Part shown: piece by piece, positions 35,331 through 43,830 of the stretch
Layout of the letters: every line of letters begins with the position of its first letter
Numbering within the stretch: the first letter of the stretch is position 1
Assembly: GCF_958405895.1 (NCBI RefSeq)
Contig: NZ_CATZAR010000012.1
Strand: one strand, 5' to 3'
Source: Ralstonia thomasii
GTDB lineage: Bacteria; Pseudomonadota; Gammaproteobacteria; Burkholderiales; Burkholderiaceae
Length of the DNA: 64,000 nt
The notes under the pieces: model-generated
What the model was told of the DNA's origin: nothing
Seen by the model: the letters and a program-made list of their open reading frames with translations, nothing else
Databases searched by the model: none
Translations under genes and position numbers: made by a program

Positions 35331-36260
35331 TCAGTTCGCAGCAACGGCCGGGGCGACGACGGGCTCGTCGGGAATGAGCGCGGCGCGGCGACGCAGATCC
35401 TCCGTTGTCTCGCCACGGCCATCGGGCCGCCAGCCCGGCGGGCGGAACAGGTAGCCAAAAACCTCGCCGGCCGAGCGGGCGGTCTTCAGGTCTTGCCACA
35501 GCGCCCGCCAGTGCGCGAATTCGATCACCAGCAGGTTGTACGTGCGCATCGGGTGCACGAGGCCGTAGCGGCACGGCACGTCTTTGCGTTCGGGGATGTA
35601 GGTGCCGAACAGCCGGTCGAACACGATCAGCACGCCGCCGTAGTTGCCATCCAGATATTCGAGGTTGGACGCGTGGTGCACGCGGTGTGCCGAGGGCGTG
35701 TTCAGCACCCATTCCAGGGGCCCCAGGCGGGGAATCCACGTGGCGTGGATCCAGAACTGGTACAGCAGGTTGAGCGACAGCAGCATCAGCACGATGCGCG
35801 GCGGCATGCCCAGCAGCGGCGCCAGCGCAAAGAAGGCGAGCGTGCCGGTCAACCGGCCCGTCCAGCCGAAGCGGTAGGCAGCCGAGAGGTTCAGGTCATT
35901 CGGCGAGTGGTGGATGGCATGCGTGCACCAGAACCAGCGCACGCGGTGCGCGGCGCGGTGGTACCAGTAGTAGCAGAACTCCTGGCCGAGAAAGCACGCG
36001 GCCCAGCCCGTCCAGTGGTCCATCGGCAGCGTCCAGAGACGATGCTGGTAGACCCATTCGAGGCCCTGCGTCCAGAACGCCAGAGGCAGCAGCCAGCGTA
36101 GTGGGTACTCGCGTACCAGGAAATCGACCACCGACACGCCGGCGGCCTTCCAGTCGTAGCTGGCCCACCCGTTTCTCAGCGACAGCACGATCGCCTCGGC
36201 CAGCGACGACACCAGCACGAGCACGACGGCGATCTTCAGGATGGTGAACAGCACGGCCAT
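35331..36260 (-). CDS. sterol desaturase / fatty acid hydroxylase family membrane protein
   Basis: This integral membrane protein of 309 residues has several hydrophobic segments and the eight-His diiron signature of the FA hydroxylase superfamily: YHRAAHRVRWFW, HAIHHSPND, and HRVHHASNLEYLDGNYGG. Members oxidise lipids, sterol-like or alkyl compounds with O2; the substrate here is unknown. The start at 36260 lies just before a stretch of hydrophobic residues (AVLFTILKIAVVLVLVSSLA). Confidence 0.88.
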   Translation of the reverse strand: MAVLFTILKIAVVLVLVSSLAEAIVLSLRNGWASYDWKAAGVSVVDFLVREYPLRWLLPLAFWTQGLEWVYQHRLWTLPMDHWTGWAACFLGQEFCYYWYHRAAHRVRWFWCTHAIHHSPNDLNLSAAYRFGWTGRLTGTLAFFALAPLLGMPPRIVLMLLSLNLLYQFWIHATWIPRLGPLEWVLNTPSAHRVHHASNLEYLDGNYGGVLIVFDRLFGTYIPERKDVPCRYGLVHPMRTYNLLVIEFAHWRALWQDLKTARSAGEVFGYLFRPPGWRPDGRGETTEDLRRRAALIPDEPVVAPAVAAN

Positions 36261-36518
36261 GACGCTGGGCTCCGGGCTCCGTTGGGAATGCCAGCGACGG
36301 TACTGCAAACGGTGCGGGGGCGGCAATCGGGGCCGACGCCGGGGTGTCTTACAACGTGTTCAACGCGCCCAGGTGTTGTTGCGGTTCCCCGGTGGCGGGG
36401 TCGATTTGAAGGGCGTCGTGCATGGGCTTGTGTTTCAACCGGGTGAATTGCCTGGGCAATCATGCGAGGCGTTGCCTTTTGTCGCAGCCATCCTTTTGTG
36501 GGAACGGGTTTTGCCGCC
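36261..36518. other. gap between the desaturase gene and the chemoreceptor promoter
   Basis: I see no credible gene or RNA here. It should hold the divergent promoter of the desaturase gene on the minus strand, which I could not identify with confidence. Confidence 0.4.
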
Positions 36519-36545
36519 TCAAGTTCGCCTGTGCGGTGCCGTAGC
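36519..36545 (+). promoter_or_regulatory. putative flagellar sigma-28 (FliA) promoter of the chemoreceptor gene
   Basis: TCAAGTTC (36519-36526), an 11-bp spacer and GCCGTAGC (36538-36545) resemble the FliA consensus TAAAGTTT-N11-GCCGATAA. It lies 100 bp upstream of the chemoreceptor start, and chemoreceptor genes are typical FliA targets. Confidence 0.5.
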
Positions 36546-36645
36546 AGCTTGAGTGGCCCCGACAGTCAGCAGTCGGTTCTGGAGGGCGCTGCGGCCAATA
36601 CCGTACGCAGTCAGATTCATGGAAAACGTTTCGCCTAGAAGAATC

Positions 36646-38448
36646 ATGATCTCCTCCCTCCGCACCCGCATTCTCTTCATCTCATCGGCCACCGTGGTTG
36701 GTGCCCTGGCGCTGTCTGGGGCCGCAACGTATTCCATCGTGCGTTCCAACACGATGGAATCGATCGACCAGAACCTGGCCGCCGTTGCCAGCGGCAACAC
36801 GCTCGCCATCGACAAGTGGGTCGGGGCAAAGGCACAGGCCGTGAAGGCCACCGCCGGCGTGATCGAGCACGGTGACCCGCAAGGCTTCGGCAAGCACATG
36901 GGCGATGCCAACGGCTTCCCGATCATCACGATCGGCTGGACCGACAAGAGCTTCATCTCCACCAGCGCCACCACGCCCAAGGACTACGATCCGACCGGCC
37001 GCCCCTGGTACAAGCAGGCAATCGCTGCGGGCCAACTGCTCGTCACCAAGCCCTACGGCGACGTGTCGACCGGCGTGCCGTACGTGTCGTTTGCTGCGCC
37101 GCTCGTCAAGAATGGCGAAACCACCGGTGCGTTGTCCGGGGCTGTGCCGCTCGACGGCGTGCGCGAGGTGGTCGCGGCGGTACACCCGACACCGTCGAGC
37201 CTCGCCTTCGTGGTCGCCAAGGATGGCCAGGTGATCGCTCACCCTGACGCAAAGCTGATGCTCAAGCCGGCCACCGACGTTGCGCCGTCGCTCACCGTCG
37301 ATACGCTCGCCAACCTGGCCAAGGCGACGTCGCCGCTGGAGGTTGAACTGGCCGGCGCGCCGAAACTGCTCAAGGCGCAGGCCGTGCAGGGCACCGACTG
37401 GTATCTTGTAATCGCGCTGGACAAGGCCGAAGCCACCGCCGGTTTGCGTAACGTCGTCAAGGCGCTGGCCGTGGCCATGGTGCTGCTGACGCTGGCCGCT
37501 GTGGGCATTGCCGCGTTCTTCACGTCGCAATCGTTCCGCCGCCTGTCGCAGGTGCGCGATGCGATGGACACCATCGGCTCCGGCGGCGGCGACCTGACGC
37601 ACCGCCTGCCCGTGGTCGGCAACGATGAAGTCGCGCAGATCAGCGCGTCGTTCAACACCTTCATCGACAAGATTGGCGAAGTGCTGCTGGAAGTGCGCGC
37701 CAGCGTCGACAGCATGAAATCCGCCACCGGCGAGATCGAAGCGGGCAACCGCGATCTCTCCAACCGGACCGAGGTTTCGGCCAGCAACCTGCAGGAAACC
37801 TCTGCCGCGTTGACGGAGCTGACGACCAGCGTGAAGAACTCTGCCGATGCGGCCGTGCAGGCCACGCGCCTGGCCAGCGACGCAAGCGATGCCGCCACGC
37901 GCGGCGGCGAGGTGGTTTCCAGCGCCGTCAGCACGATGGACGAAATCGCCAAGTCGTCGGCGCGCATTACCGAGATCATCGGCGTGATCGACAGCATTGC
38001 GTTCCAGACCAACATCCTCGCGCTGAACGCTGCAGTGGAAGCGGCCCGCGCCGGCGAGAACGGCCGCGGCTTTGCCGTGGTGGCCGGCGAGGTGCGCACG
38101 CTGGCACAACGCAGCGCTACGGCCGCGCGCGAAATCAAAGACCTGATCCAGGCATCGGAAGCCAGCGTGAAGACCGGCGCGCAACGCGTGCAGGCCGCCG
38201 GCGCAACGATGCAGGAAATCGTGCAGGGCATCGAACGTGTGGCGCGCATCATCGGCGAGATCGACGGCGCGATGCACGAGCAGAGCACTGGCATCAGCCA
38301 GATCGATCGCAGCGTCGCCGAGATGGATCAGGCCACGCAGCAGAACGCGGCACTGGTGGAGCAGTCGACGGCTGCATCGTCCATGCTCAACGAACAGGCG
38401 CACGGCCTGGCTCGCACGGTTGGGCTGTTCAAGTTGCGCAACGTCTGA
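36646..38448 (+). CDS. methyl-accepting chemotaxis protein with periplasmic dCache domain
   Basis: This inner-membrane chemoreceptor of 600 residues has TM1 near the N terminus, a periplasmic dCache-type sensor (motif GRPWYKQAIAAG, then PYVSFAAPLVKNGE), TM2 around ALAVAMVLLTLAAVGIAAFF, a HAMP region, and a cytoplasmic signalling helix with the conserved tip region IDSIAFQTNILALNAAVEAA. It ends LFKLRNV, without an NWETF tether for CheR. dCache receptors often bind amino acids or organic acids; the ligand is unknown. The start at 36646 is preferred over the longer frame from 36553. Confidence 0.9.
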   Translation: MISSLRTRILFISSATVVGALALSGAATYSIVRSNTMESIDQNLAAVASGNTLAIDKWVGAKAQAVKATAGVIEHGDPQGFGKHMGDANGFPIITIGWTDKSFISTSATTPKDYDPTGRPWYKQAIAAGQLLVTKPYGDVSTGVPYVSFAAPLVKNGETTGALSGAVPLDGVREVVAAVHPTPSSLAFVVAKDGQVIAHPDAKLMLKPATDVAPSLTVDTLANLAKATSPLEVELAGAPKLLKAQAVQGTDWYLVIALDKAEATAGLRNVVKALAVAMVLLTLAAVGIAAFFTSQSFRRLSQVRDAMDTIGSGGGDLTHRLPVVGNDEVAQISASFNTFIDKIGEVLLEVRASVDSMKSATGEIEAGNRDLSNRTEVSASNLQETSAALTELTTSVKNSADAAVQATRLASDASDAATRGGEVVSSAVSTMDEIAKSSARITEIIGVIDSIAFQTNILALNAAVEAARAGENGRGFAVVAGEVRTLAQRSATAAREIKDLIQASEASVKTGAQRVQAAGATMQEIVQGIERVARIIGEIDGAMHEQSTGISQIDRSVAEMDQATQQNAALVEQSTAASSMLNEQAHGLARTVGLFKLRNV

Positions 38449-38455
38449 CGCGCCG

Positions 38456-38803
38456 CTACATTGACCGCCCGTCAAAGTGGGTGACCGGCACGCTGGTCAG
38501 ATCGATGTCTTCCAGGCAGCGGACGTTGACGGCAATCATTGGTGTGCCGTCGGGCATCGCGCCCTCTGCATAGGGATGGATGCCGCAGGTCGGGCAGAAG
38601 CGGTGCTTGATCACATGCTTGTGGAAGAGATAGGTGCTGGCGTTGTCTTCCGGCGTGAGCAATCGCACCTTGTCGCGGGCCACGAACCACAGCAGCGACC
38701 CCTTGCGCTGGCAGATCGAGCAGTTGCATGCCATCGCGTTTTCGGGATGCCCCTCAACTTCGAACGCGACGTTGCCGCAGTGGCAGCTTCCTTTGTGTGT
38801 CAT
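38456..38803 (-). CDS. GFA / CENP-V family zinc protein
   Basis: This 115-residue protein has the zinc-binding Cys pattern of the glutathione-dependent formaldehyde-activating enzyme family: CHCG near residues 7-10, CNCSIC near 26-31, and FCPTCGIHPY further on. Activity of family members varies and several lack formaldehyde activity, so only the family is assigned. The start at 38803 matches the family N terminus. It converges with the chemoreceptor gene. Confidence 0.85.
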   Translation of the reverse strand: MTHKGSCHCGNVAFEVEGHPENAMACNCSICQRKGSLLWFVARDKVRLLTPEDNASTYLFHKHVIKHRFCPTCGIHPYAEGAMPDGTPMIAVNVRCLEDIDLTSVPVTHFDGRSM

Positions 38804-39017
38804 GCCGGTCTCCTGTGATGTGCGTTTGTGGCGGGCTTTGCGCCGTCCACTATAGGCGAGCCGGTTTGCGTACGAGGGGCACGTTCTCGGGAATCGCCCT
38901 AGGTCAATGGCTCTGTGTGCCGATGCGACAATCGCCGCGAGCGCGCCAAACGAATGAGCCAATCAACGCGCCACGGATCGCCGCGCCTTTGCGGCGACCG
39001 CGTCATGAGGAGCCATC

Positions 39018-39503
39018 ATGCATCGCCATCGTCCTGTTACCGTGATCCGGTCGGTTTCTGCCGCCGCCATCTTTGCCGGCTGCGCCGGCGCGTTTGCGCA
39101 AGCGTCGCAACCGGCTGCGGCAGCGGCTCCACCCTCGGCACCGCCGCTCTCGGCGCAGATCATCAACATGGGCGGTATGGCCCCGGACGAGGTCGGCCCA
39201 GTCATCGCCGAGATGGGTACGCTGCGCACCAAGACGCTGGTGACGGCGGCCAATGGCACGGTGGGCGTCCAGGTCGGCACCGTGGCCAAGCACACGCACA
39301 CGTACTCCGACGAGATCCAGTATGTAATGTCGGGCACGGCCACCGTCTGGCTCGACAACGCGCCGCGCGAGGTCCGGGCGGGTGATCTGATCGTGATCCC
39401 TCGTGGCGTGGTGCACGGAACGCTGACCACCAGCACGGATTTCAAATCGATGGCGATCAAGCTGCCGCCGCAGCGCGCCGGCGATACACACAAGGTGCCG
39501 TGA
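39018..39503 (+). CDS. exported cupin-domain protein
   Basis: This 161-residue protein has an N-terminal signal region (VIRSVSAAAIFAGCAGAFAQ) and an Ala/Pro-rich linker, so it probably acts in the periplasm. The cupin core shows KHTHTYSDEIQYVMSG (metal ligands His-x-His...Glu) and the second motif GDLIVIPRGVVHG. Substrate unknown. hemE starts 95 bp downstream on the same strand but after a separate putative -10 box (TACAAT at 39566). Confidence 0.8.
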   Translation: MHRHRPVTVIRSVSAAAIFAGCAGAFAQASQPAAAAAPPSAPPLSAQIINMGGMAPDEVGPVIAEMGTLRTKTLVTAANGTVGVQVGTVAKHTHTYSDEIQYVMSGTATVWLDNAPREVRAGDLIVIPRGVVHGTLTTSTDFKSMAIKLPPQRAGDTHKVP

Positions 39504-39597
39504 TATCTGCGCCCTGATCTTCGGCATGTTGGCCTGGGTCAGGTCGGAATAAAAACACCATCCCTTACAATGGCGCCCTCCTAAAGAGTCCATCGCC

Positions 39598-40701
39598 ATG
39601 TCCGCACCGCTCGCCAACGACACCTTCCTGCGCGCCCTGCGCCGCCAGCCCACCGACTACACGCCGCTGTGGCTGATGCGCCAGGCGGGCCGCTATCTGC
39701 CCGAGTACAACGCCACGCGCGCACGGGCTGGCAGCTTCCTCGGCCTGGCCAAGTCGCCGGCGTATGCGACCGAGGTGACGCTGCAGCCGCTGGATCGCTA
39801 TGCGCTGGACGCGGCAATCCTGTTCTCCGACATCCTGACCGTGCCCGACGCCATGGGCCTGGGGCTGTCGTTTGCACAGGGCGAGGGCCCGCGCTTTGCC
39901 AAGCCGGTGCGCACGGAAGCCGATGTGGCTGCGCTGTCGGTGCCTGACATGTCGTCTCTGCAATACGTGTTCGACGCCGTGGCGGAAATCCGCCGTGCGC
40001 TCGTGCAGGACGGCCGCCAGCGTGTGCCGCTCATCGGCTTCTCGGGCAGCCCGTGGACGCTCGCCTGTTACATGGTCGAAGGCGGCGGCTCGGACGACTT
40101 CCGCACCGTCAAGTCGATGCTCTATGCGCGCCCGGACCTGATGCACCGCATCCTGGAGATCAACGCGCAAGCCGTGATCGACTATCTCAACGCGCAGATC
40201 GATGCCGGTGCCCAAGCTGTGCAGGTGTTTGATACCTGGGGCGGTGCCTTGGCCGATGGCATCTATCAGCAGTTCTCGCTGGCCTACATGGCGCGCGTGG
40301 TGGAAGGCATCCGCGCCGGGGCAGACGGCCAGCGCGTGCCGGTCATCCTCTTCACCAAGGGCGGTGGCCTGTGGCTCGAAGCCATGGCCGAGACCGGTGC
40401 CGACGCGCTGGGTGTGGACTGGACCGTCAACCTGCAGCTTGCGCGCCAGCGAACGGCAGGGCGCGTTGCCCTGCAGGGCAACCTGGACCCGACGGTGCTG
40501 TTTGCTGAACCCGACGCGATTCGTGCCCAAGTGCGTCGCGTGCTGGAAGACTACGCAGCCGGCGGCGGCAGCGACGGCCACATCTTCAACCTCGGCCACG
40601 GCATCTCGCAGTTCACACCGCCCGAAGCGGTGTCGGTGCTGGTGGACGAGGTGCACAGCTTCAGCCGCGCGCTGCGCACGAAAGCGAGGTCACACGGTTG
40701 A
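39598..40701 (+). CDS. hemE: uroporphyrinogen decarboxylase
   Basis: This 367-residue cytoplasmic enzyme of haem biosynthesis removes four carboxyls from uroporphyrinogen III to give coproporphyrinogen III. The signature PLWLMRQAGRYLPEY is near the N terminus, with FSDILTVPDAMGL (catalytic Asp) and GFSGSPWTLACYMVEGGGS, and the C-terminal GHGISQFTPPE. It is probably a single transcription unit, followed by a long untranslated gap. Confidence 0.97.
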   Translation: MSAPLANDTFLRALRRQPTDYTPLWLMRQAGRYLPEYNATRARAGSFLGLAKSPAYATEVTLQPLDRYALDAAILFSDILTVPDAMGLGLSFAQGEGPRFAKPVRTEADVAALSVPDMSSLQYVFDAVAEIRRALVQDGRQRVPLIGFSGSPWTLACYMVEGGGSDDFRTVKSMLYARPDLMHRILEINAQAVIDYLNAQIDAGAQAVQVFDTWGGALADGIYQQFSLAYMARVVEGIRAGADGQRVPVILFTKGGGLWLEAMAETGADALGVDWTVNLQLARQRTAGRVALQGNLDPTVLFAEPDAIRAQVRRVLEDYAAGGGSDGHIFNLGHGISQFTPPEAVSVLVDEVHSFSRALRTKARSHG

Positions 40702-41282
40702 GATCAATGCTGCGGTGCGATAGCGTTTGAATCGTGCCGCAGTCGTGCGTGAAGCCAGGGGCACGAGTTGAATCTTCGCCGCTTTGGTGCATTAGGGGTG
40801 AGTGACTACTTGCGTGCCGGTGGCCCCATCTGGCCCGAAAGAGGTGTCAAGCGATTTATTTCGTGCTTTCTGGTGCGTAACCCGGCTGTCAAGACTTGAC
40901 TTATGCACAAAGCTGTCGCGGCTGGTTCTTTCCGCGGCGCAACAGGGAAGGCTGTGTGCACCCAACGCATAAGTGTTTGATTTTTCTGAAAGAAAGGCGT
41001 GTGCGCGTAAATCGTGCAAGCTAGAAAAACGGTGAGTCCATTGGCCTTTGCAGAGACTGCAGGCGACTTTTCAACAAAGTTATCCACAGGCTATGTGGAT
41101 AGCCCGGAAAACGGTCGCCGATCATGGCGCCAAGCCACAAACCTCAAGTAATACTTGAACATCGAACCGGCCACGGCAATGGCTGTAAAGGCAAGGTGAG
41201 ATGGGCAAGACGCATTTTCCAGGTGCAGGATCCGCCGCTGCATCGCAACATTCCCTTTGCAATTCAACCGTTTGCGCCTTGC
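40702..41282. other. 581-bp gap before priA with DnaA boxes
   Basis: No credible gene is seen in this stretch. It is less GC-rich than its surroundings and contains three DnaA-box-like sequences (annotated separately), so it probably holds the priA promoter and regulatory sites. Confidence 0.5.
40900..41102. promoter_or_regulatory. DnaA-box cluster upstream of priA
   Basis: TTATGCACA at 40900-40908 and TTATCCACA at 41080-41088 match the DnaA box consensus TTATNCACA. A third, inverted box (TGTGGATAG at 41094-41102, one mismatch) faces the second; together they form the perfect inverted repeat TATCCACA / TGTGGATA with a 5-bp spacer. Location 180 bp before priA suggests replication-linked control. 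Confidence 0.6.
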
Positions 41283-43580
41283 ATGACCACGTCCCAAGTC
41301 GACGCCGCGTTTTCTGATGCCAAGGTGTCGGCCTCCATTGCTCGCGTGGTGATTGATACGCCGCTCGATGCGGTGTTCGATTACCGGTGTGGGCAGCCCG
41401 TGCTGCCGGGGCAATTGGTTGTGGTGCCGTTTGGCAACCGGCGTGTGGCGGGGTTAGTCGTCGAAACCGCCGCGACCACCGATGTGCCGCAAGAAAAGCT
41501 GCGCGATGTCGAGCGGGTGCTCGACTGGGTGCCGCCGCTCGACGCCGAATGGCGGGCCCTGGCCGAATTTGCTGCCGGCTACTACCACCGCGCGCTCGGC
41601 GAAGTGACGTTACCGGCGCTCCCGCCGCTGTGGCGAACCCCGGGCAGTTGGGACAGTCTCGCCCGGCAGGCCACCGAAACCGTCTACGTGATGTTTGAAC
41701 CGGCCCGGGCAGCGTTGCTGGACAGCATTCCGAAACGTGCGTCTGGCGCCATGCGATTGGCCGAAGCGCTGACCGGCGATGGCGAGCTGTCCACCAGCGC
41801 TGCTGTTGAACTGCACGGGCAAGCCGTCGCCAAGCTGCGGGATTGGACGTCCGTCGGCTGGCTGCGCGCAGAACTGCGGCCGAAGGCGCTGTTGCCGCAA
41901 CCGCTCGAACTGCCACTGCCTTCCATCGCGCCCGCACTGAACGACGAACAGACCGCCGCCGTGGCAGCCATTGCCCAGGCGGGGGCGGCCGGCAACTTCA
42001 GCCCGTTCCTGTTGTACGGCGTCACCGGCAGTGGCAAGACCGAGGTTTACCTGCACGCCATCGCCGACGCCTTGGCGCGCGAGCCCGCCGCACAGGTCCT
42101 GATGCTGGTGCCCGAGATCAACCTGACGCCACAACTGGAGGCGCGCATTGCGGCGCGTTTTCCCAGTGTGCCCATGGCGGCGCTGCACAGTGGTCTGGCC
42201 GAACAGCCGCGTGCGCTGAACTGGCTGGCCGCCCATCGCGGTGAGGCGCGCATCGTGCTTGGCACGCGGCTGGCGATGCTGGCGTCGCTGCCCAAGCTCG
42301 CGCTCATCCTCGTCGACGAGGAACACGACACTTCGTACAAGCAGCAGGAGGGCCTGCGCTATTCCGCACGCGACCTGGCGCTATGGCGCGCCAAGCAGCG
42401 CAACATCCCCGTCGTGTTGGGCTCGGCCACGCCGTCGCTGGAGACCTGGTGGCGCGCGGAGCAGACGCCCACCACGCGCCTGACGCTCTCGCGGCGCGCG
42501 CAGGCCGAAGCAGTGCTGCCGCGCGTGTCGCTGATCGACCTGAATCTGGAGCGCCGCGCCGGGCGCCAGATTCGCGATGGGCTGTCCAAGCCACTTGTCG
42601 ATGCGATTGCCGATCGTCTGGCGCGCGGCGAACAGAGCTTGCTGTTCCTCAACCGCCGCGGCTACGCGCCCGTGCTCTCGTGCGACGCGTGCGGCTGGCT
42701 GTCGGGCTGTCCGCGCTGCTCGGCGTACCTGGTGCTGCACAAGCCCGAGCGGCGCCTGCGCTGTCACCACTGCGGGTACGAATCGCGCATTCCGCATCAC
42801 TGCCCAGACTGCGGCAACGTCGACATCGCGCCGCTCGGGCGCGGCACCCAGCGCATCGAAGAGACGCTCGGCGAGCTGTTTCCGCAGGCCCGCGTCGCCC
42901 GCATCGACGCCGATTCCACGCGCCGCAAGGGCAGCGCCGAAGCGCTGTTCGACACCGTGCACGAAGGCAGCGTCGACATCCTGATCGGCACGCAGATGGT
43001 CGCCAAGGGGCATGACTTCCAGCGCGTGACGCTGGTGGGCGTGGTCGCGCCCGACCCCTCGCTGTTCTCGCACGACTTTCGCGCAGGCGAGCATCTCTTT
43101 GCATCGCTGATGCAGGTGGCGGGGCGCGCGGGCCGGGCGGGGTTGGCGGGCGAGGTGCTGATTCAGACGCGGTATCCAGATGCTCCGGCGCTGCAGGCGC
43201 TGGTTCGGCACGACTACGATGGGTTTGCGCGCCAATTGCTGCGGGAGCGCAAGCAGGCCGGGCTACCGCCGTTTGCCTATCAGGCGCTGCTCACTGCCGA
43301 GCACAAGGAAGTCGCGCGGGCGCTTGAATTCTTGAGTGCTGCGCGCTCGGCAGGTGAAGCCTTGGCTGCTGAATTGGGTGCGCCAGTGTTCTTGCATGAC
43401 CCGGTGCCGATGACGATGGTGCGGCTGGCCAACCGCGAGCGGGCGCAGTTGCTGGTGGAGTCGGGTTCTCGGGCGGCTTTGCAGAAGCTTTTGACTGCCT
43501 GGACTGAGGGGTTTGCGGGGATCGGCAAGACGGTGAAGGGGGTGCGGTGGCAGTTGGAGATTGATCCTTTGCGGATTTGA
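41283..43580 (+). CDS. priA: primosomal replication restart helicase PriA
   Basis: This 765-residue superfamily-2 DNA helicase reloads the replisome at abandoned forks. The N-terminal 3'-end-binding region (SIARVVIDTPLDAVFDYRCG) is followed by the P-loop GVTGSGKT (Lys252), the DEEH box (LVDEEHDTSYKQ), and the zinc-binding cysteines starting CDAC at residue 467 and ending CPDC near 507. The helicase C motifs TQMVAKGHDFQRVTLV and MQVAGRAGRAG are intact. The frame is open to 41124, but the start at 41283 gives the family N terminus. Confidence 0.95.
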   Translation: MTTSQVDAAFSDAKVSASIARVVIDTPLDAVFDYRCGQPVLPGQLVVVPFGNRRVAGLVVETAATTDVPQEKLRDVERVLDWVPPLDAEWRALAEFAAGYYHRALGEVTLPALPPLWRTPGSWDSLARQATETVYVMFEPARAALLDSIPKRASGAMRLAEALTGDGELSTSAAVELHGQAVAKLRDWTSVGWLRAELRPKALLPQPLELPLPSIAPALNDEQTAAVAAIAQAGAAGNFSPFLLYGVTGSGKTEVYLHAIADALAREPAAQVLMLVPEINLTPQLEARIAARFPSVPMAALHSGLAEQPRALNWLAAHRGEARIVLGTRLAMLASLPKLALILVDEEHDTSYKQQEGLRYSARDLALWRAKQRNIPVVLGSATPSLETWWRAEQTPTTRLTLSRRAQAEAVLPRVSLIDLNLERRAGRQIRDGLSKPLVDAIADRLARGEQSLLFLNRRGYAPVLSCDACGWLSGCPRCSAYLVLHKPERRLRCHHCGYESRIPHHCPDCGNVDIAPLGRGTQRIEETLGELFPQARVARIDADSTRRKGSAEALFDTVHEGSVDILIGTQMVAKGHDFQRVTLVGVVAPDPSLFSHDFRAGEHLFASLMQVAGRAGRAGLAGEVLIQTRYPDAPALQALVRHDYDGFARQLLRERKQAGLPPFAYQALLTAEHKEVARALEFLSAARSAGEALAAELGAPVFLHDPVPMTMVRLANRERAQLLVESGSRAALQKLLTAWTEGFAGIGKTVKGVRWQLEIDPLRI

Positions 43581-43607
43581 GCGCTGGTGGTCTGCCCCCC
43601 TTTCGGT

Positions 43608-43639
43608 CCCGGCAGGGGATGAAACAAGGGATGCACCAA
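43608..43639 (+). repeat. dispersed 32-bp intergenic repeat, copy A
   Basis: The 32-bp sequence beginning CCCGGCAGGGGATGAAACAA lies after the priA stop. It is identical, in reverse orientation, to the copy at 63785-63816 and has one mismatch to the copy at 54342-54373. The A and B copies share similarity beyond the core (CCCTTTCG just upstream). Confidence 0.85.
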
Positions 43640-43699
43640 GAACAAAAACCCCCGTCCCCCAACCCGTAAAGCCATCCCAAGGCTCGGCCCACCATGTGC

Positions 43700-43752
43700 G
43701 GTTGCACCCTCATCTACCCATTTCGAACCAAGGGGTTTCACTAGGTTGCACC
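43700..43752 (+). promoter_or_regulatory. putative PutA operator sites
   Basis: GGTTGCACC occurs at 43700-43708 and 43744-43752, 44 bp apart and 78 bp or more upstream of putA. The core GTTGCA is the site known for the E. coli PutA ribbon-helix-helix domain, and this PutA has such a domain. Confidence 0.65.
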
Positions 43753-43830
43753 TTCAAGATCGCCAGGCGTATGATCCGCCCAATTTGCCGGCCACAAGCT
43801 AGGCAATGGCAGCTCTGGATAGGAACCCAC

